From Scytonema millei VB511283 (GTDB lineage: Bacteria > Cyanobacteriota > Cyanobacteriia > Cyanobacteriales > Chroococcidiopsidaceae): DNA of 64,000 bases. Positions 17,329 to 26,660 of the stretch are shown piece by piece; positions within the stretch are counted from its first letter, which is position 1; each line of letters opens with the position of its first letter. The notes beneath the pieces were generated by a model. It ran no database searches. It saw only the letters and a program-made list of their open reading frames with translations, and was not told where the DNA came from. Where the stretch lies: positions 504,242 through 568,241 of the forward strand of contig NZ_JTJC03000002.1 of the NCBI RefSeq assembly GCF_000817735.3, given 5' to 3'. The translations under genes and the position numbers were made by a program.

Positions 17329-18093
17329 TTAAACAGCTGTTAATTCTTGAGGTTGAGATTCGGCTGGCATTTCTGCGGGAACGCCATCTTGGACTAGAGA
17401 ACGTGGTTTGTCTTTGCCTTGAAGCATATTGCTGGTAAATGCGATCAGAGCGTTGACTTTACGGGTGCGCCACTCATCTACAAGTTGTTGCACTTGGGTT
17501 GCAGGCATTCGCCGCATCATGGCTTCATAGAGGTAGTTGGCGTGACCAGTTTCATCTTGAGCTACACTCAGAAGGCTCTTTTTCAGGTTACGGCTAGTTG
17601 GTTCGTCTTCAGGTAATACATTTGCCATGCGGACGAAATCTTTGCTAGCATCCAACTCTAAAATGTAGGTGCTAGCTAAAAATACATTCCACTCCATATT
17701 TTCCGGCTTGAGCTGCTCTGGGGAGTAGTCTTTGAAGAAAGCATCAAAAAAGGGACTGCGCTGCTGCTCCTTCGGTTTTTCATCTGGCGTTTTTTCGCGC
17801 TCCCGCTTGAAATCGATGACCTGTTTATTCAGTTGTTTCAAAGCATGGGCGAAAATTTGACCGTGCCTAGTTTCATCAGCTGCGTGTTTCGCCAGTTTCT
17901 CAGCCAACCACTCATCGCCTTCTGCTTTGGCACGTTGACTCAATTTTGTCAAGAAGGGAACCGAGCCTGATTCTGCTAATTGGAAGCCAGCGAGAGTATT
18001 GGGACGTGTGAGGGGATCGCGGATTTGTCGAGCAGTATAGTACGCGATCGCACCCGAACCTACTACATGGAGAATGTAAGTTAAAAAGTTCAT
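17329..18093 (-). CDS. Ferritin-like diiron protein
   Basis: A 254-residue helical protein with a short hydrophobic N-terminus (MNFLTYILHVVGSGAIAYYT), then two helix pairs with diiron-type motifs: AADETRHGQIFAHAL (about residue 90) and AQDETGHANYLYEAMM (about residue 190), each E-x-x-H. This fits the ferritin-like superfamily; cyanobacterial homologues are annotated only at that level. The reaction is unknown (oxygenase, peroxidase or iron handling). The linker KREREKTPDEKPKEQQR is charged. The upstream region has a GGGAGCA heptamer array rather than a recognisable promoter. Confidence 0.78.
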   Translation of the reverse strand: MNFLTYILHVVGSGAIAYYTARQIRDPLTRPNTLAGFQLAESGSVPFLTKLSQRAKAEGDEWLAEKLAKHAADETRHGQIFAHALKQLNKQVIDFKREREKTPDEKPKEQQRSPFFDAFFKDYSPEQLKPENMEWNVFLASTYILELDASKDFVRMANVLPEDEPTSRNLKKSLLSVAQDETGHANYLYEAMMRRMPATQVQQLVDEWRTRKVNALIAFTSNMLQGKDKPRSLVQDGVPAEMPAESQPQELTAV

Positions 18094-18140
18094 GCCTGCT
18101 GCATCTGGAAGATTTCTCTGTTTTATCCTAGTACATTTGT

Positions 18141-18189
18141 TAGGGAGCAGGGAGCAGGGAGCAGGGAGCAGGCAGGGAGCAGGGAGCAG
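18141..18189. repeat. Heptamer tandem array (GGGAGCA)
   Basis: About seven copies of GGGAGCA between the ferritin-like gene and kdpD, with one slipped unit (GGCAGGGAGC). Confidence 0.88.
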
Positions 18190-18216
18190 TTAATTCTCTA
18201 CTTACGGCTTACGACT

Positions 18217-19320
18217 TTATAGTGGTTCTTTTTTGTCGGTAGCGATGATGTGTAAATCGACGTTTTTTAGTAGGCGGACTAATTTTTGAGTTAGGGAGCC
18301 TTTCAATAAGATTTTCCAACGAGATCTTTGACTTTCTCCAATGACGATTTGGGTGACATGATACTTACAGGCTACCTCTGCGATCGCTTTGGCAATGTCA
18401 TGATTCTTGACGCGAATAAATGTACCGCCAAATTCTTGACACAACTTTTCACAAGTCTCGACGTGTAGGCTTTCTTCCCTGGTGAGGAATTTATCTGGAT
18501 CTTCCACGAATGCTGCATATAGTGGTGCATTCATGTAGCCAGCAATTCTCGCGCCTCGGCGTAAGAGCTGAACGGAATTAGGATAAGTAGAGACGCAGAC
18601 TAAAACCCGTTCGTGAATGTTACAATACTGTCCGTCTAGGTCACTTCCGTTGTTACGGGCGTTCAGTTCTAAAGCATCTTCTTCGACATTATCGGCGACT
18701 TCTCTTAGTGCTAGTTCGCGCAAAGCGATCAGATTGCGGCGTTGGAAAAAGTTTTGCAAGCATTGGTCGATTTTGTGAGAAGCGTAAATTTTACCTTCTA
18801 ACAATCTTTCTTCCAAAGTTTCTGGCGTGACATCGACTACCACCACCTCATCTGCTTCGTCTAGTAGGCGATCGGGTACGCGCTCTCGTACTACAATTCC
18901 AGTAATTCGCGCTACCAGATCGTTGAGACTTTCGAGGTGTTGAATATTGACGGTAGAGTAGACATCAATTCCCGCTCTTAAAATATCTTCGACATCCTGA
19001 TAGCGTTTTTCATGGATCGAATCAGGGACATTTGTATGAGCGAGTTCGTCTACTAATACTAACTGAGGCGATCGCTTGATAATTGCCTCGGTATCCATTT
19101 CTGTTAATGTCATACCACTACGCTGAATTTGTTGGCGTGGTACGATTTCTAAACCTTCAGCTTTCTGAGCGGTTTCTTTCCTTCCGTGGGTTTCTAGCAA
19201 TCCAATAACAACATCAATTCCTTCTCGCTTTAAAGCATGACCTTCATCTAGCATCCGATAGGTCTTTCCTACCCCAGGAGCCATACCTATAAAAATTTTA
19301 TGCTTACCTTTTTTTGTCAT
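18217..19320 (-). CDS. kdpD: KdpD N-terminal/USP protein lacking histidine kinase domain
   Basis: A 367-residue protein equal to the cytoplasmic N-terminal part of KdpD. Residues 1-215 are the KdpD domain with Walker A GMAPGVGKT and Walker B LVLVDELAHTNVPDS. Residues about 235-365 are a universal-stress-type domain (ERVLVCVSTYPNSVQLLRRGA). The four membrane helices, GAF and kinase domains of E. coli KdpD (about 890 residues) are absent. Short KdpD proteins are known from Anabaena kdp operons, so this is a lineage trait, not a truncation. It is last in kdpA-B-F-C-D. The start ATG lies in an ATGACAA heptamer repeat. Confidence 0.92.
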   Translation of the reverse strand: MTKKGKHKIFIGMAPGVGKTYRMLDEGHALKREGIDVVIGLLETHGRKETAQKAEGLEIVPRQQIQRSGMTLTEMDTEAIIKRSPQLVLVDELAHTNVPDSIHEKRYQDVEDILRAGIDVYSTVNIQHLESLNDLVARITGIVVRERVPDRLLDEADEVVVVDVTPETLEERLLEGKIYASHKIDQCLQNFFQRRNLIALRELALREVADNVEEDALELNARNNGSDLDGQYCNIHERVLVCVSTYPNSVQLLRRGARIAGYMNAPLYAAFVEDPDKFLTREESLHVETCEKLCQEFGGTFIRVKNHDIAKAIAEVACKYHVTQIVIGESQRSRWKILLKGSLTQKLVRLLKNVDLHIIATDKKEPL

Positions 19321-19402
19321 TTGTCATTTGTCATTTATCAGTGGTGAGGAGTTAGTATTTGATAACTTTTGACTTTTGACTTTTAGCTTTTGACTTTTGA
19401 TT
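19318..19402. repeat. Heptamer arrays between kdpC and kdpD
   Basis: Three ATGACAA units (bottom strand, about 19318-19340) give the kdpD start codon, and TTTTGAC-type units (about 19361-19402) end at the kdpC stop. Confidence 0.8.
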
Positions 19403-20004
19403 TACGACTTCCCCTTTGTGATTTCTAAAATATCTAATTCTTGATTTAGCTTTAGTACGTTAACTCCAGGTTCACCAAATATTCCTAAAAATCTACCTTG
19501 AGTGTGTTTATTTACCAAAGGTACAATTTCATCAGTTGAAAAATTCCGTGCTTTGGCAACTCGTACTAACTGTGCTGCTACAGAGTCTAGTGTAATATGA
19601 GGGTCTAAGCCAGAACCAGAGGTATAAACCAGATCGCCACTGGGTTGAATACCGTTCTCTTGCAACTGCTTGGCTTGGGTTTCAATTCGTTTGAGTAATT
19701 CTGGATTGCTAGGAGCTAAATTACTCGCACCAGATATTCCTGTAGGTGCAGCTTCTTTGTCAGTACTATATTCAACCGTACTAGGACGACTTTGGAAATA
19801 CTTTTCAGAGGTAAACGGTTGACCGATTAAAACCGAACCTACAGGTTGATTTTCTAAATTTACTACGAGACTACCATTAGCTTGACTTTGTAAAAATGGT
19901 AATTGTCCAACTAATAAAATTAAACCAGGATAAATAACTGCCGTTAATATCCACAGTACCAGAGTCAGACGAATTCCTTTGATAATTTCTCGAAATACGG
20001 ACAT
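19402..20004 (-). CDS. kdpC: Potassium-transporting ATPase subunit C
   Basis: A 200-residue KdpC with one N-terminal membrane helix (residues about 12-34) and an extracytoplasmic domain with VGSVLIGQPFTSEKYFQSRPS and SGSGLDPHITLDSVAAQLVRVA, both diagnostic. KdpC stabilises the KdpFABC high-affinity K+ pump and assists ATP binding. The start ATG (20004) overlaps the stop of the preceding kdpF/G gene by one base, indicating translational coupling. Confidence 0.96.
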   Translation of the reverse strand: MSVFREIIKGIRLTLVLWILTAVIYPGLILLVGQLPFLQSQANGSLVVNLENQPVGSVLIGQPFTSEKYFQSRPSTVEYSTDKEAAPTGISGASNLAPSNPELLKRIETQAKQLQENGIQPSGDLVYTSGSGLDPHITLDSVAAQLVRVAKARNFSTDEIVPLVNKHTQGRFLGIFGEPGVNVLKLNQELDILEITKGKS

Positions 20005-20264
20005 TAGTATCGCTCCGGTCGAAATACGACATCAAATAAATAAACTACTAGTCCCAATGTTACGAAACCTAATATTCCTAGTGCGTATGCTTGGGTTCGT
20101 TGCCACGTTCCATCTGTTGCTGCATATACTATTGGAGCGAGGATGACGTTAAGAGATAGAACTAGGAAAATTACGAGGGGTAGTTTGTGGCGGAATGAAA
20201 GATTAGTAGTTGATAGTTGGTAGTTGGTAGTTGGTAGTTGGTTCAATTTTGTCTGTCGTTTCAT
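20004..20264 (-). CDS. kdpF: KdpF/KdpG-like small membrane subunit
   Basis: An 86-residue protein between kdpB and kdpC, the position of the small kdpG/kdpF gene in Anabaena kdp operons. There are two hydrophobic helices (about residues 28-48 and 60-80). The second ends VVYLFDVVFRPERY, which resembles the end of E. coli KdpF (29 residues, at the operon front there). Residues 8-22 (NQLPTTNYQLSTTN) are translation of a TTGGTAG heptamer array, so the N-terminus is recent or variable. The true start could differ, but no other ATG precedes the first helix. Confidence 0.75.
   Translation of the reverse strand: MKRQTKLNQLPTTNYQLSTTNLSFRHKLPLVIFLVLSLNVILAPIVYAATDGTWQRTQAYALGILGFVTLGLVVYLFDVVFRPERY
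20205..20241. repeat. Heptamer array inside the kdpF/G N-terminus
   Basis: About five TTGGTAG units that on the bottom strand encode the NQLPTTNYQLSTTN segment. Confidence 0.85.
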
Positions 20265-20329
20265 TTATTTTGACTCCTCTATATCTTCATTTGTGTTCAT
20301 CTACGTTCAAATTATCTAAATATCTCGCA

Positions 20330-20390
20330 GGGCGGGTTTGTGTGGATATTGGGTGAGAGTCAAATATGGTAGGTAAACCCGCCCCTACAG
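20330..20390. repeat. Family-B element (copy B2) in kdp operon
   Basis: Arms GGGCGGGTTTG and GGTAAACCCGCCCCTAC enclose about 35 bp. It lies between kdpB and kdpF/G within the operon and could fold in the mRNA. Confidence 0.75.
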
Positions 20391-20416
20391 GCGATCGCCA
20401 TCTGCGTTCAAAATCA

Positions 20417-22513
20417 TCATGCCAAACCTATCCCTGACACCAACACATCAATTAACTTAATTGCAATAAACGGTGCAATTACTCCACCTAAACCATAAAT
20501 TAGAATATTTCGTTGTAGCAATTGATTTGCCGATAGTGGTCTAAATTTCACTCCCTTCAAAGCCAGAGGAATTAGAGCCGGAATAATCAAAGCATTATAA
20601 ATTAACGCCGATAATATAGCTGAATTTGTGCTAGTTAAACCCATGATATTTAAACTTTGTAAATTAGCTGAAGCAAAAATGACGGGGATAATTGCAAAAT
20701 ACTTAGCGATATCATTGGCAATAGAAAAAGTTGTCAGCGCCCCACGGGTAATTAATAGCTGCTTACCAATCGTTACGATATCTATTAGTTTTGTCGGATC
20801 GGAATCTAGATCGACCATATTCGCTGCTTCTTTCGCCGCCTGAGTTCCCGAATTCATGGCTACACCCACGTTAGCCTGTGCTAAAGCTGGTGCGTCGTTT
20901 GTCCCGTCTCCTGTCATAGCAACAATTTTGCCCTGCGCCTGTTCCCGTTGAATCACTTCGATTTTATCTTCGGGTGTGGCTTCGGCAATAAAGTCATCTA
21001 CCCCAGCTTCTTGAGCAATTACACTAGCAGTAATCCGGTTATCTCCAGTTAACATCACCGTGCGTACACCCATGCGCCGCAACTGATCGAAGCGATCGCG
21101 TATGCCCGGTTTAACGATATCTTTAAGGTAAATTACGCCATAAATATCGCCATTAAGTGCAACTGCTAAGGGCGTACCACCTAATTGAGAAATGCGTTCG
21201 TATGCTGTATCGAGTTCGGGGGTTTCGCGTCCGTTGCGCGATCGCACGAACCCTTTAATCGCGCCTACCGCACCCTTACGCACCTCACTCCCATCGGGTA
21301 AATTCGTCCCACTCATGCGAGTTTTAGCAGAAAATTCAATTCCTTCAGCCTTATTGCGATCGAAGTCTACTGTTGCTCCCAATTTTTCCGCTAGGCGGAC
21401 GATTGATTTTCCTTCCGGTGTATTGTCAAACACGCTGGCTGCTAAAGCTACCCGCGCAATGTCATGTACCGTATGACCGTTGACAGGCACGAATTCCTCT
21501 GCCAAGCGGTTGCCTAGCGTGATCGTCCCTGTTTTGTCTAAAACGAGAGTGTTGACATCGCCGCAGGCTTCTACGGCGCGTCCAGAGGTAGCTATGACGT
21601 TAAATTGTGCCACCCGATCCATACCTGCAATCCCGATCGCGCTCAATAAACCGCCGATGGTAGTTGGGATGAGTGCGACTAACAAGGCAATCAAAATTGC
21701 GATACTGACGGGACTATTTACATAACTAGCAATTGTTGGTAATGTCGCTACAACAAACAGAAACACCAATGTTAAAACTGCTAATAACACCGTTAAAGCA
21801 ATTTCGTTGGGAGTTTTAGCGCGTTCCGCCCCTTCTACCAGGGAAATCATGCGATCGATAAAACCTTTGCCAGGATCGGCGGTAATGCGGATACTCAGTT
21901 CGTCGGAGAGAATGCGCGTCCCACCCGTGACGGAACTAGCCACATCCGAACCTGGTTCTTTTAATACGGGTGCGGATTCCCCCGTAATTGCCGATTCATC
22001 TACAGAAGCTACACCCGCTAACACTTCGCCATCAGCAGGAATGATATCACCTGCAACTACCTTTACCAGATCGCCGCGATGCAGTTGGGTGGATGAAATT
22101 TCTTGAATCGAGCCATCGGGTAAAAGTTTTTTGGCAATTGTATCTGATTTCGTCGATCGCAAAGCATCGGCTTGCGCCTTACCTCGTCCTTCTGCCACGG
22201 CTTCGGCAAAGTTCGCAAAAACAATGGTGAAGAATAAAATTACGGCGATTAATCCGTTAAAAAATCGTAGGTTTTCTCCTTGAACTGGTCCAAATAAATT
22301 AGGATCGAATGTCATTAAGACGGTGATAATTGTTCCTACGTAAACCACAAACATGACGGGATTTTTTAACATCACTCGTGGCTTAAGCTTGACAAAAGAT
22401 TCCTTAATTGCTCTTTTGTAAAGTCCTTTTGTGTCTACTTTCGGTGTATGCTTGCGATCGCCGCGTGGTCCTTGGGGTCTGGGACGTGGGGGTTTTGTAG
22501 AGGTTGCTTCCAT
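20417..22513 (-). CDS. kdpB: Potassium-transporting P-type ATPase subunit B
   Basis: A 698-residue KdpB, the catalytic P-type ATPase of the KdpFABC pump. The phosphorylation motif is DKTGT (D326). The A-domain TGESAP, the N-domain EGKSIV, and the hinge MLTGDN and [15 protein letters not shown] are all present, with membrane helices in usual order and a basic N-terminal extension of about 40 residues. Length matches the family (about 680-700). It is cotranscribed with kdpA after a 50-bp spacer holding a family-A palindrome. Confidence 0.97.
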   Translation of the reverse strand: MEATSTKPPRPRPQGPRGDRKHTPKVDTKGLYKRAIKESFVKLKPRVMLKNPVMFVVYVGTIITVLMTFDPNLFGPVQGENLRFFNGLIAVILFFTIVFANFAEAVAEGRGKAQADALRSTKSDTIAKKLLPDGSIQEISSTQLHRGDLVKVVAGDIIPADGEVLAGVASVDESAITGESAPVLKEPGSDVASSVTGGTRILSDELSIRITADPGKGFIDRMISLVEGAERAKTPNEIALTVLLAVLTLVFLFVVATLPTIASYVNSPVSIAILIALLVALIPTTIGGLLSAIGIAGMDRVAQFNVIATSGRAVEACGDVNTLVLDKTGTITLGNRLAEEFVPVNGHTVHDIARVALAASVFDNTPEGKSIVRLAEKLGATVDFDRNKAEGIEFSAKTRMSGTNLPDGSEVRKGAVGAIKGFVRSRNGRETPELDTAYERISQLGGTPLAVALNGDIYGVIYLKDIVKPGIRDRFDQLRRMGVRTVMLTGDNRITASVIAQEAGVDDFIAEATPEDKIEVIQREQAQGKIVAMTGDGTNDAPALAQANVGVAMNSGTQAAKEAANMVDLDSDPTKLIDIVTIGKQLLITRGALTTFSIANDIAKYFAIIPVIFASANLQSLNIMGLTSTNSAILSALIYNALIIPALIPLALKGVKFRPLSANQLLQRNILIYGLGGVIAPFIAIKLIDVLVSGIGLA

Positions 22514-22536
22514 ATAAAAGTGTTGCGTGGTGCGTG

Positions 22537-22563
22537 GTAGGGGCGCACAGCCGTGCGTCCGCG
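22537..22563. repeat. Family-A palindrome (copy A3) between kdpA and kdpB
   Basis: GTAGGGGCGCAC, AGCC, then GTGCG with a slightly decayed right arm. It directly abuts the kdpA stop codon, so the kdpA-kdpB mRNA carries a hairpin right after the first gene. Confidence 0.8.
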
Positions 22564-24246
22564 TTAATTGCCAGATACTAGTTGAAATCCTTCTGCAATT
22601 GGTCCCAAAGCTAGGATGGGGAAGAATGTGAGTACGCCAAGGATGAGAATTACGCCAGCCGTAACGCCTGTAAATAGCAGCGTGTCAGTTCTCAAAGTAC
22701 CAGTTGTTTCTGGAACTGGCTGTTTGCGTGCCATGCTATCGGCTAATAGCAACAAGGCAATAATTGGTAAGTATCGTCCAGCTAATAAGCTGAAACAAGC
22801 GGTTAAATTCCACCATAAAGTAGCATCTCCTAATCCTTCAAAGCCAGAACCATTGTTAGCGGCAGCTGAGGTATATTCGTAGACAACTTGAGAAATTCCG
22901 TGAAACCCAGGGTTGCTAATTCCTGCTAAGGTATCAGGAAAGGCAAGGGTAATCGCACTGGGAATTAAAATCGCGATCGGGTGGACGAGTAAAATAACGC
23001 TAGCAAGAACGATTTCCCGTTTTTCAATTTTGCGTCCCAAAAATTCTGGGGTTCTCCCTACCATTAAACCCGTGAGAAACACGGTCAAAATTAGGTAAAC
23101 GAACAAATAAGCCGTTCCCGTTCCCTGTCCGCCCCAAACCATTTGAACGAACATATTAAATAGGGTGGAAAATCCCCCATTGGGCATAAGAGAATCGTGC
23201 ATTCCATTGACTGCACCGCACATCGTTCCTGTTGTTAAGACTGCCCACAATGCGGTTTCTGCCCAACCAAATCTGATTTCTTTGCCTTCTAAATTGGGCT
23301 GGTCGCCAATTAAATTATTTACGAGAGGGTTGCCTTGATATTCACCTACTCCTGTCACGACAACTAGCGTGACAAAAATGATAAATACCATCCAAAACAG
23401 CAACCACCCCTGCTTTTTATTATTAGCAAAGATACCGTAGGTGATGATTAATGCGGCTGGAACGCAAACCATCGCAATCATTTCTACCAAATTTGTAAAC
23501 GCATTTGGGTTTTCAAAGGGATGGGCGGAGTTGATGCCAAAAAAGCCGCCGCCATTTTCTCCCAGTTCTTTAATAATTTCAAAATGGGCAACTGGACCTC
23601 TGGCAATAACTTGAGTTGCGCCCTCTAAAGTAGTAACTGTTGCTGGTTCTGCTAGGGTTTCTGGTACACCTGCAATTAATAATGCGATCGCCCCTACGAT
23701 CGAAATTGGCAGTAAGATTCGGGTAATCGATCGCACTAAATCCACATAAAAATTACCTAGAGGTCTACCCGTCAAACCGCGAATAAAGGCTATTCCTACA
23801 GATAACCCCGTGGCGGCTGAGGTAAACATCAAAAATCCTAAAGCTAGCATTTGACTGGCATAACTAAAGGTTGTTTCACCAGAATAATGCTGTTGATTGG
23901 TGTTTGTGACAAATGAGATAGTGGTGTGTAGGGCTAAATCCCAACTGGATGCTGGTAAATTCGTTGGATTTAAGGGCAATCTTTCCTGAAACATTAATAT
24001 GAAATAAACAAAAATGCCCATCACAATATTGCTGTAAAGTATTGCTTGGGCGTATTGCCATCCGGTCATATCACCTTTGGTACGGATGCCTCCTAAAGTA
24101 TATATAATCCGTTCTATTGGCTTTGCCACCGGATCGAGAAGCGTTCTCTTTTCTAAGAAAACAGAGGCGATGTAGCTACCAAAGAAAGGAGTGATGGCTA
24201 CCAAAATAATGAGTGTTATTGCAATTTGAAAAAATCCTTGCCACAT
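22564..24246 (-). CDS. kdpA: Potassium-transporting ATPase subunit A
   Basis: A 560-residue KdpA, the K+-channel-like subunit with about ten membrane helices. All four selectivity-filter-type loops can be seen: [40 protein letters not shown] and [10 protein letters not shown]. Length is typical. It is first in the operon, with about 520 bp upstream shared with a divergent sensor kinase. Expression is probably induced by K+ limitation or desiccation, as in other cyanobacteria; that is from family knowledge. Confidence 0.97.
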   Translation of the reverse strand: MWQGFFQIAITLIILVAITPFFGSYIASVFLEKRTLLDPVAKPIERIIYTLGGIRTKGDMTGWQYAQAILYSNIVMGIFVYFILMFQERLPLNPTNLPASSWDLALHTTISFVTNTNQQHYSGETTFSYASQMLALGFLMFTSAATGLSVGIAFIRGLTGRPLGNFYVDLVRSITRILLPISIVGAIALLIAGVPETLAEPATVTTLEGATQVIARGPVAHFEIIKELGENGGGFFGINSAHPFENPNAFTNLVEMIAMVCVPAALIITYGIFANNKKQGWLLFWMVFIIFVTLVVVTGVGEYQGNPLVNNLIGDQPNLEGKEIRFGWAETALWAVLTTGTMCGAVNGMHDSLMPNGGFSTLFNMFVQMVWGGQGTGTAYLFVYLILTVFLTGLMVGRTPEFLGRKIEKREIVLASVILLVHPIAILIPSAITLAFPDTLAGISNPGFHGISQVVYEYTSAAANNGSGFEGLGDATLWWNLTACFSLLAGRYLPIIALLLLADSMARKQPVPETTGTLRTDTLLFTGVTAGVILILGVLTFFPILALGPIAEGFQLVSGN

Positions 24247-24702
24247 ATATATTTAAAATTGATATGTTTGATAGCAAAGTAGGTTTTGTTCACCTTATGC
24301 TTGAGATTCTGCTGACTTTATCCTGTAGAGTAAGCTCACCACCTGCTAATATCAATGGTTTTTTCTGTTCCAAACTATAACAACATAATTATTTGAGCAG
24401 TCTGCTAAATATTTATGACTTGTAATAACTTAGCTGATGTTACTTAAATTTTACAATTGAGTTTAGATATAAGTTTTATCTTGCTACTGTTTATACAATG
24501 ACAAGAAAAAGAGCAGCGATCGCATAGAGTAGACTATATATATAATTTATTCTCTTGTTATATCTGTCGGTATAGTTAGAACTAAACACTGACTAAACAC
24601 TCCCTCCAGTAGAGACAAACAGTAAGATATATCGGAGATTGCCTAGATTTTTTCGTTAAAGATGACAAAATAATAATTAAAGAATCGAACGAGGATAAGA
24701 CC
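24247..24702. promoter_or_regulatory. Divergent kdpA / sensor kinase promoter region
   Basis: About 450 AT-rich bases between kdpA and the divergent kinase gene. It must hold the kdp promoter. I see TATATATATAATT near 24536-24548 but no unambiguous operator. No ORF is supported. Confidence 0.4.
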
Positions 24703-24765
24703 ATCGCACTTCACAAAAACTTTAGCTGGAGTTCGCTGTGGCAAGTTATTAGCCTATTTGCAGTA

Positions 24766-25776
24766 GTGCTGATACTAGAGTTCGTGACTCCTGTAGATTA
24801 TGTCTTTGGCTATCTTTACACGGGACCAATCCTAATTTCAGCTTCCCGCTTGGGTAGAAAAGCAACATTTTACACTACTCTTGCTGCTGTAGGATTGACA
24901 ATTTTAAATTTATGGCTGCCTGGGGATAAGATTGCAGAACCTTCAACGGTAGCTAGTCGCATCATTGCCGCGATCGCTCTGATTGTGACAGGAATCTTGG
25001 GCGATCGCAACCGTCAATACGAAATTGCGATCGCTCAACAACAAGTTCAGTTACAATCTCAACAGGAATTGGCTAGAGTCAGAGAAGATTTTGCCTCGAC
25101 GCTTACCCACGACTTAAAAACTCCGTTACTCGGTGCGATTGAAACTCTCAAAGCTTGGGAACAAGGAAAATTTGGCACGGTTACGCCTACCCATCACAAG
25201 ATTTTAGAAAAAATAATCCGTTCGCATCAGTCTAGATTACAACTGGTGGAAACCTTGCTAGACGTTTATCGCAACGACACGGAAGGATTGCAATTACAAC
25301 TAGCGCCTGTGGATTTAGTCACAATCGCGCAAGCAGCGATCGCCTCCTTGACAGATCTCGCTGCTTCGCGTCAAATTTATATCAATTTGGGATATGGCGA
25401 CTCAGATTTTCGCCGCGCCATGCGAGTAAATGGTGACGCGCTGCAATTAGCACGGGTGTTTACCAATCTCCTCACCAACGGAATTAATCATTCGCGTCGC
25501 GGTGGTAAGGTAGAAGTGGTATTTGAATCCCAGACGGGATATTGCCTTGTCAAAGTTTTGGATAACGGTTTGGGAATTACCAGCGAACAACTACCCCATT
25601 TATTTGAACGATTTTATCAGGGACATAGCGATCGTCAAGCGAAAGGTTCGGGTTTGGGACTCTACCTAACACGGCAAATTATTTCCGCGCGTGGCGGTAC
25701 AATTTGGGCAGAGAATCGTTTGCCTCAAGGTGCGCTGTTCTGTTTTCGCTTACCCGCTTTGTCAGTTTATACATAA
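24766..25776 (+). CDS. Membrane-anchored sensor histidine kinase
   Basis: A kinase with short membrane input (two or three helices), a coiled linker and a full transmitter: H-box THDLKTPLLGAIETL, N-box NLLTNGINHS, G1 VLDNGLGI, F and G2 GSGLGLYLTRQ. The first canonical start, GTG 24766, would cut the first membrane helix. The frame stays open back to a stop at 24610, with no ATG, GTG or TTG in between. GAGGA (24691-24695) sits 7 bases before an in-frame ATC (24703), giving a natural N-terminus xALHKNFSWSS. It is 2 bases from the response regulator and divergent from kdp, so it may control kdp. Confidence 0.88.
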   Translation: MLILEFVTPVDYVFGYLYTGPILISASRLGRKATFYTTLAAVGLTILNLWLPGDKIAEPSTVASRIIAAIALIVTGILGDRNRQYEIAIAQQQVQLQSQQELARVREDFASTLTHDLKTPLLGAIETLKAWEQGKFGTVTPTHHKILEKIIRSHQSRLQLVETLLDVYRNDTEGLQLQLAPVDLVTIAQAAIASLTDLAASRQIYINLGYGDSDFRRAMRVNGDALQLARVFTNLLTNGINHSRRGGKVEVVFESQTGYCLVKVLDNGLGITSEQLPHLFERFYQGHSDRQAKGSGLGLYLTRQIISARGGTIWAENRLPQGALFCFRLPALSVYT

Positions 25777-25778
25777 GA

Positions 25779-26417
25779 ATGTCTCCTTCCTTACGGTTAC
25801 TCCTGGTTGAAGATGACGAACTCTTTCGCCTTGGTTTAGAAGTCAAATTGCAACAAGAATCGGATATCGAAATCGTTGCTGAAGCGGAGGATGGAGAAAC
25901 AGCCGTAGAAATGGTACAGCGTCACGCCCTCGATGTGGTATTACTCGATGTAGGATTACCTGGAATTGGCGGTGTAGAGGCGTGTCGGCAAATTAAACAG
26001 CAAAATCCTCAGCTACCAGTTTTAGTTTTAACTTCTCATTCTCAAAAGTCTTTGATTGCGCGGTTGATTGCCGCAGGAGCAGCGGGTTATTGTTTGAAAG
26101 GGATTGCTGCCGAGACTTTGATTTTAGCAATTCGTTCGGTGGCTGCTGGTGCTTCTTGGTGGGATCGCACGGCAACCACAGAAATTCGCACTACATTCGA
26201 GCATAACCCAGATACGGGTGAGGCGATCGCAACTCCAGCCGAATCGACTTTACCGCTAACACAACGAGAACGAGAGATTTTAGCTTTGATTGCGGCGGGT
26301 AAGTCTAACCAAGAAATTGCTTCTACCCTATACATTACCCCAGGTACGGTGAGGGTACACGTCCATACCATTATCCAGAAATTAGGAGTACGCGATAACT
26401 TCGTTAAGCTTCGCTAA
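25779..26417 (+). CDS. NarL/LuxR-family response regulator with truncated C-terminus
   Basis: A 212-residue regulator starting at ATG 25779. The receiver domain has EDD near residues 11-13, the phospho-acceptor Asp in VLLDVGLPG, and K in LVLKG-type SYCLKG context. The LuxR helix-turn-helix is LTQREREILALIAAGKSNQEIASTLYITPGTVRVHVHTI. The usual end (GVRDRTQAAVLAIQ) is lost: after GVRD the frame reads NFVKLR then TAA. Bases 26418-26444 still encode RTQAAVLAI in the same frame, then TAG. A 21-nt insertion (26397-26417) therefore explains the truncation of the last helix, which in this family supports dimerisation. Partner of the upstream kinase. Confidence 0.88.
   Translation: MSPSLRLLLVEDDELFRLGLEVKLQQESDIEIVAEAEDGETAVEMVQRHALDVVLLDVGLPGIGGVEACRQIKQQNPQLPVLVLTSHSQKSLIARLIAAGAAGYCLKGIAAETLILAIRSVAAGASWWDRTATTEIRTTFEHNPDTGEAIATPAESTLPLTQREREILALIAAGKSNQEIASTLYITPGTVRVHVHTIIQKLGVRDNFVKLR
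26397..26417 (+). other. 21-nt in-frame insertion with stop codon
   Basis: AACTTCGTTAAGCTTCGCTA plus A sits between GAT and CGA codons of the response regulator. It is imperfectly palindromic (TTCGTTAAGCTTCGC) and contributes the TAA stop. Confidence 0.6.
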
Positions 26418-26467
26418 CGAACCCAGGCGGCGGTGTTGGCAATTTAGAATAAATGGATTGCAGGTGG

Positions 26468-26530
26468 GTAAGGGCGGGTTTACCAGCAATCTCTGCTGCT
26501 TATCTAGATCTCGGTGAACCCGCCCTTACA
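26468..26530. repeat. Family-B element (copy B3)
   Basis: Arms GTAAGGGCGGGTTTACC and GGTGAACCCGCCCTTAC, with about 30 bp between. It lies downstream of the truncated response regulator. Confidence 0.85.
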
Positions 26531-26660
26531 TTTTCCAAGCCACGACTAAATCGCTAAATTTCATAAAGATATTCAAACAATTTTCTCCCCTTTGTGCAAG
26601 TGCAGCTAAGCTATTCGGAGATTCAAACCGACCAAGAGCTGTATAGCGAGGATGTCAAAT

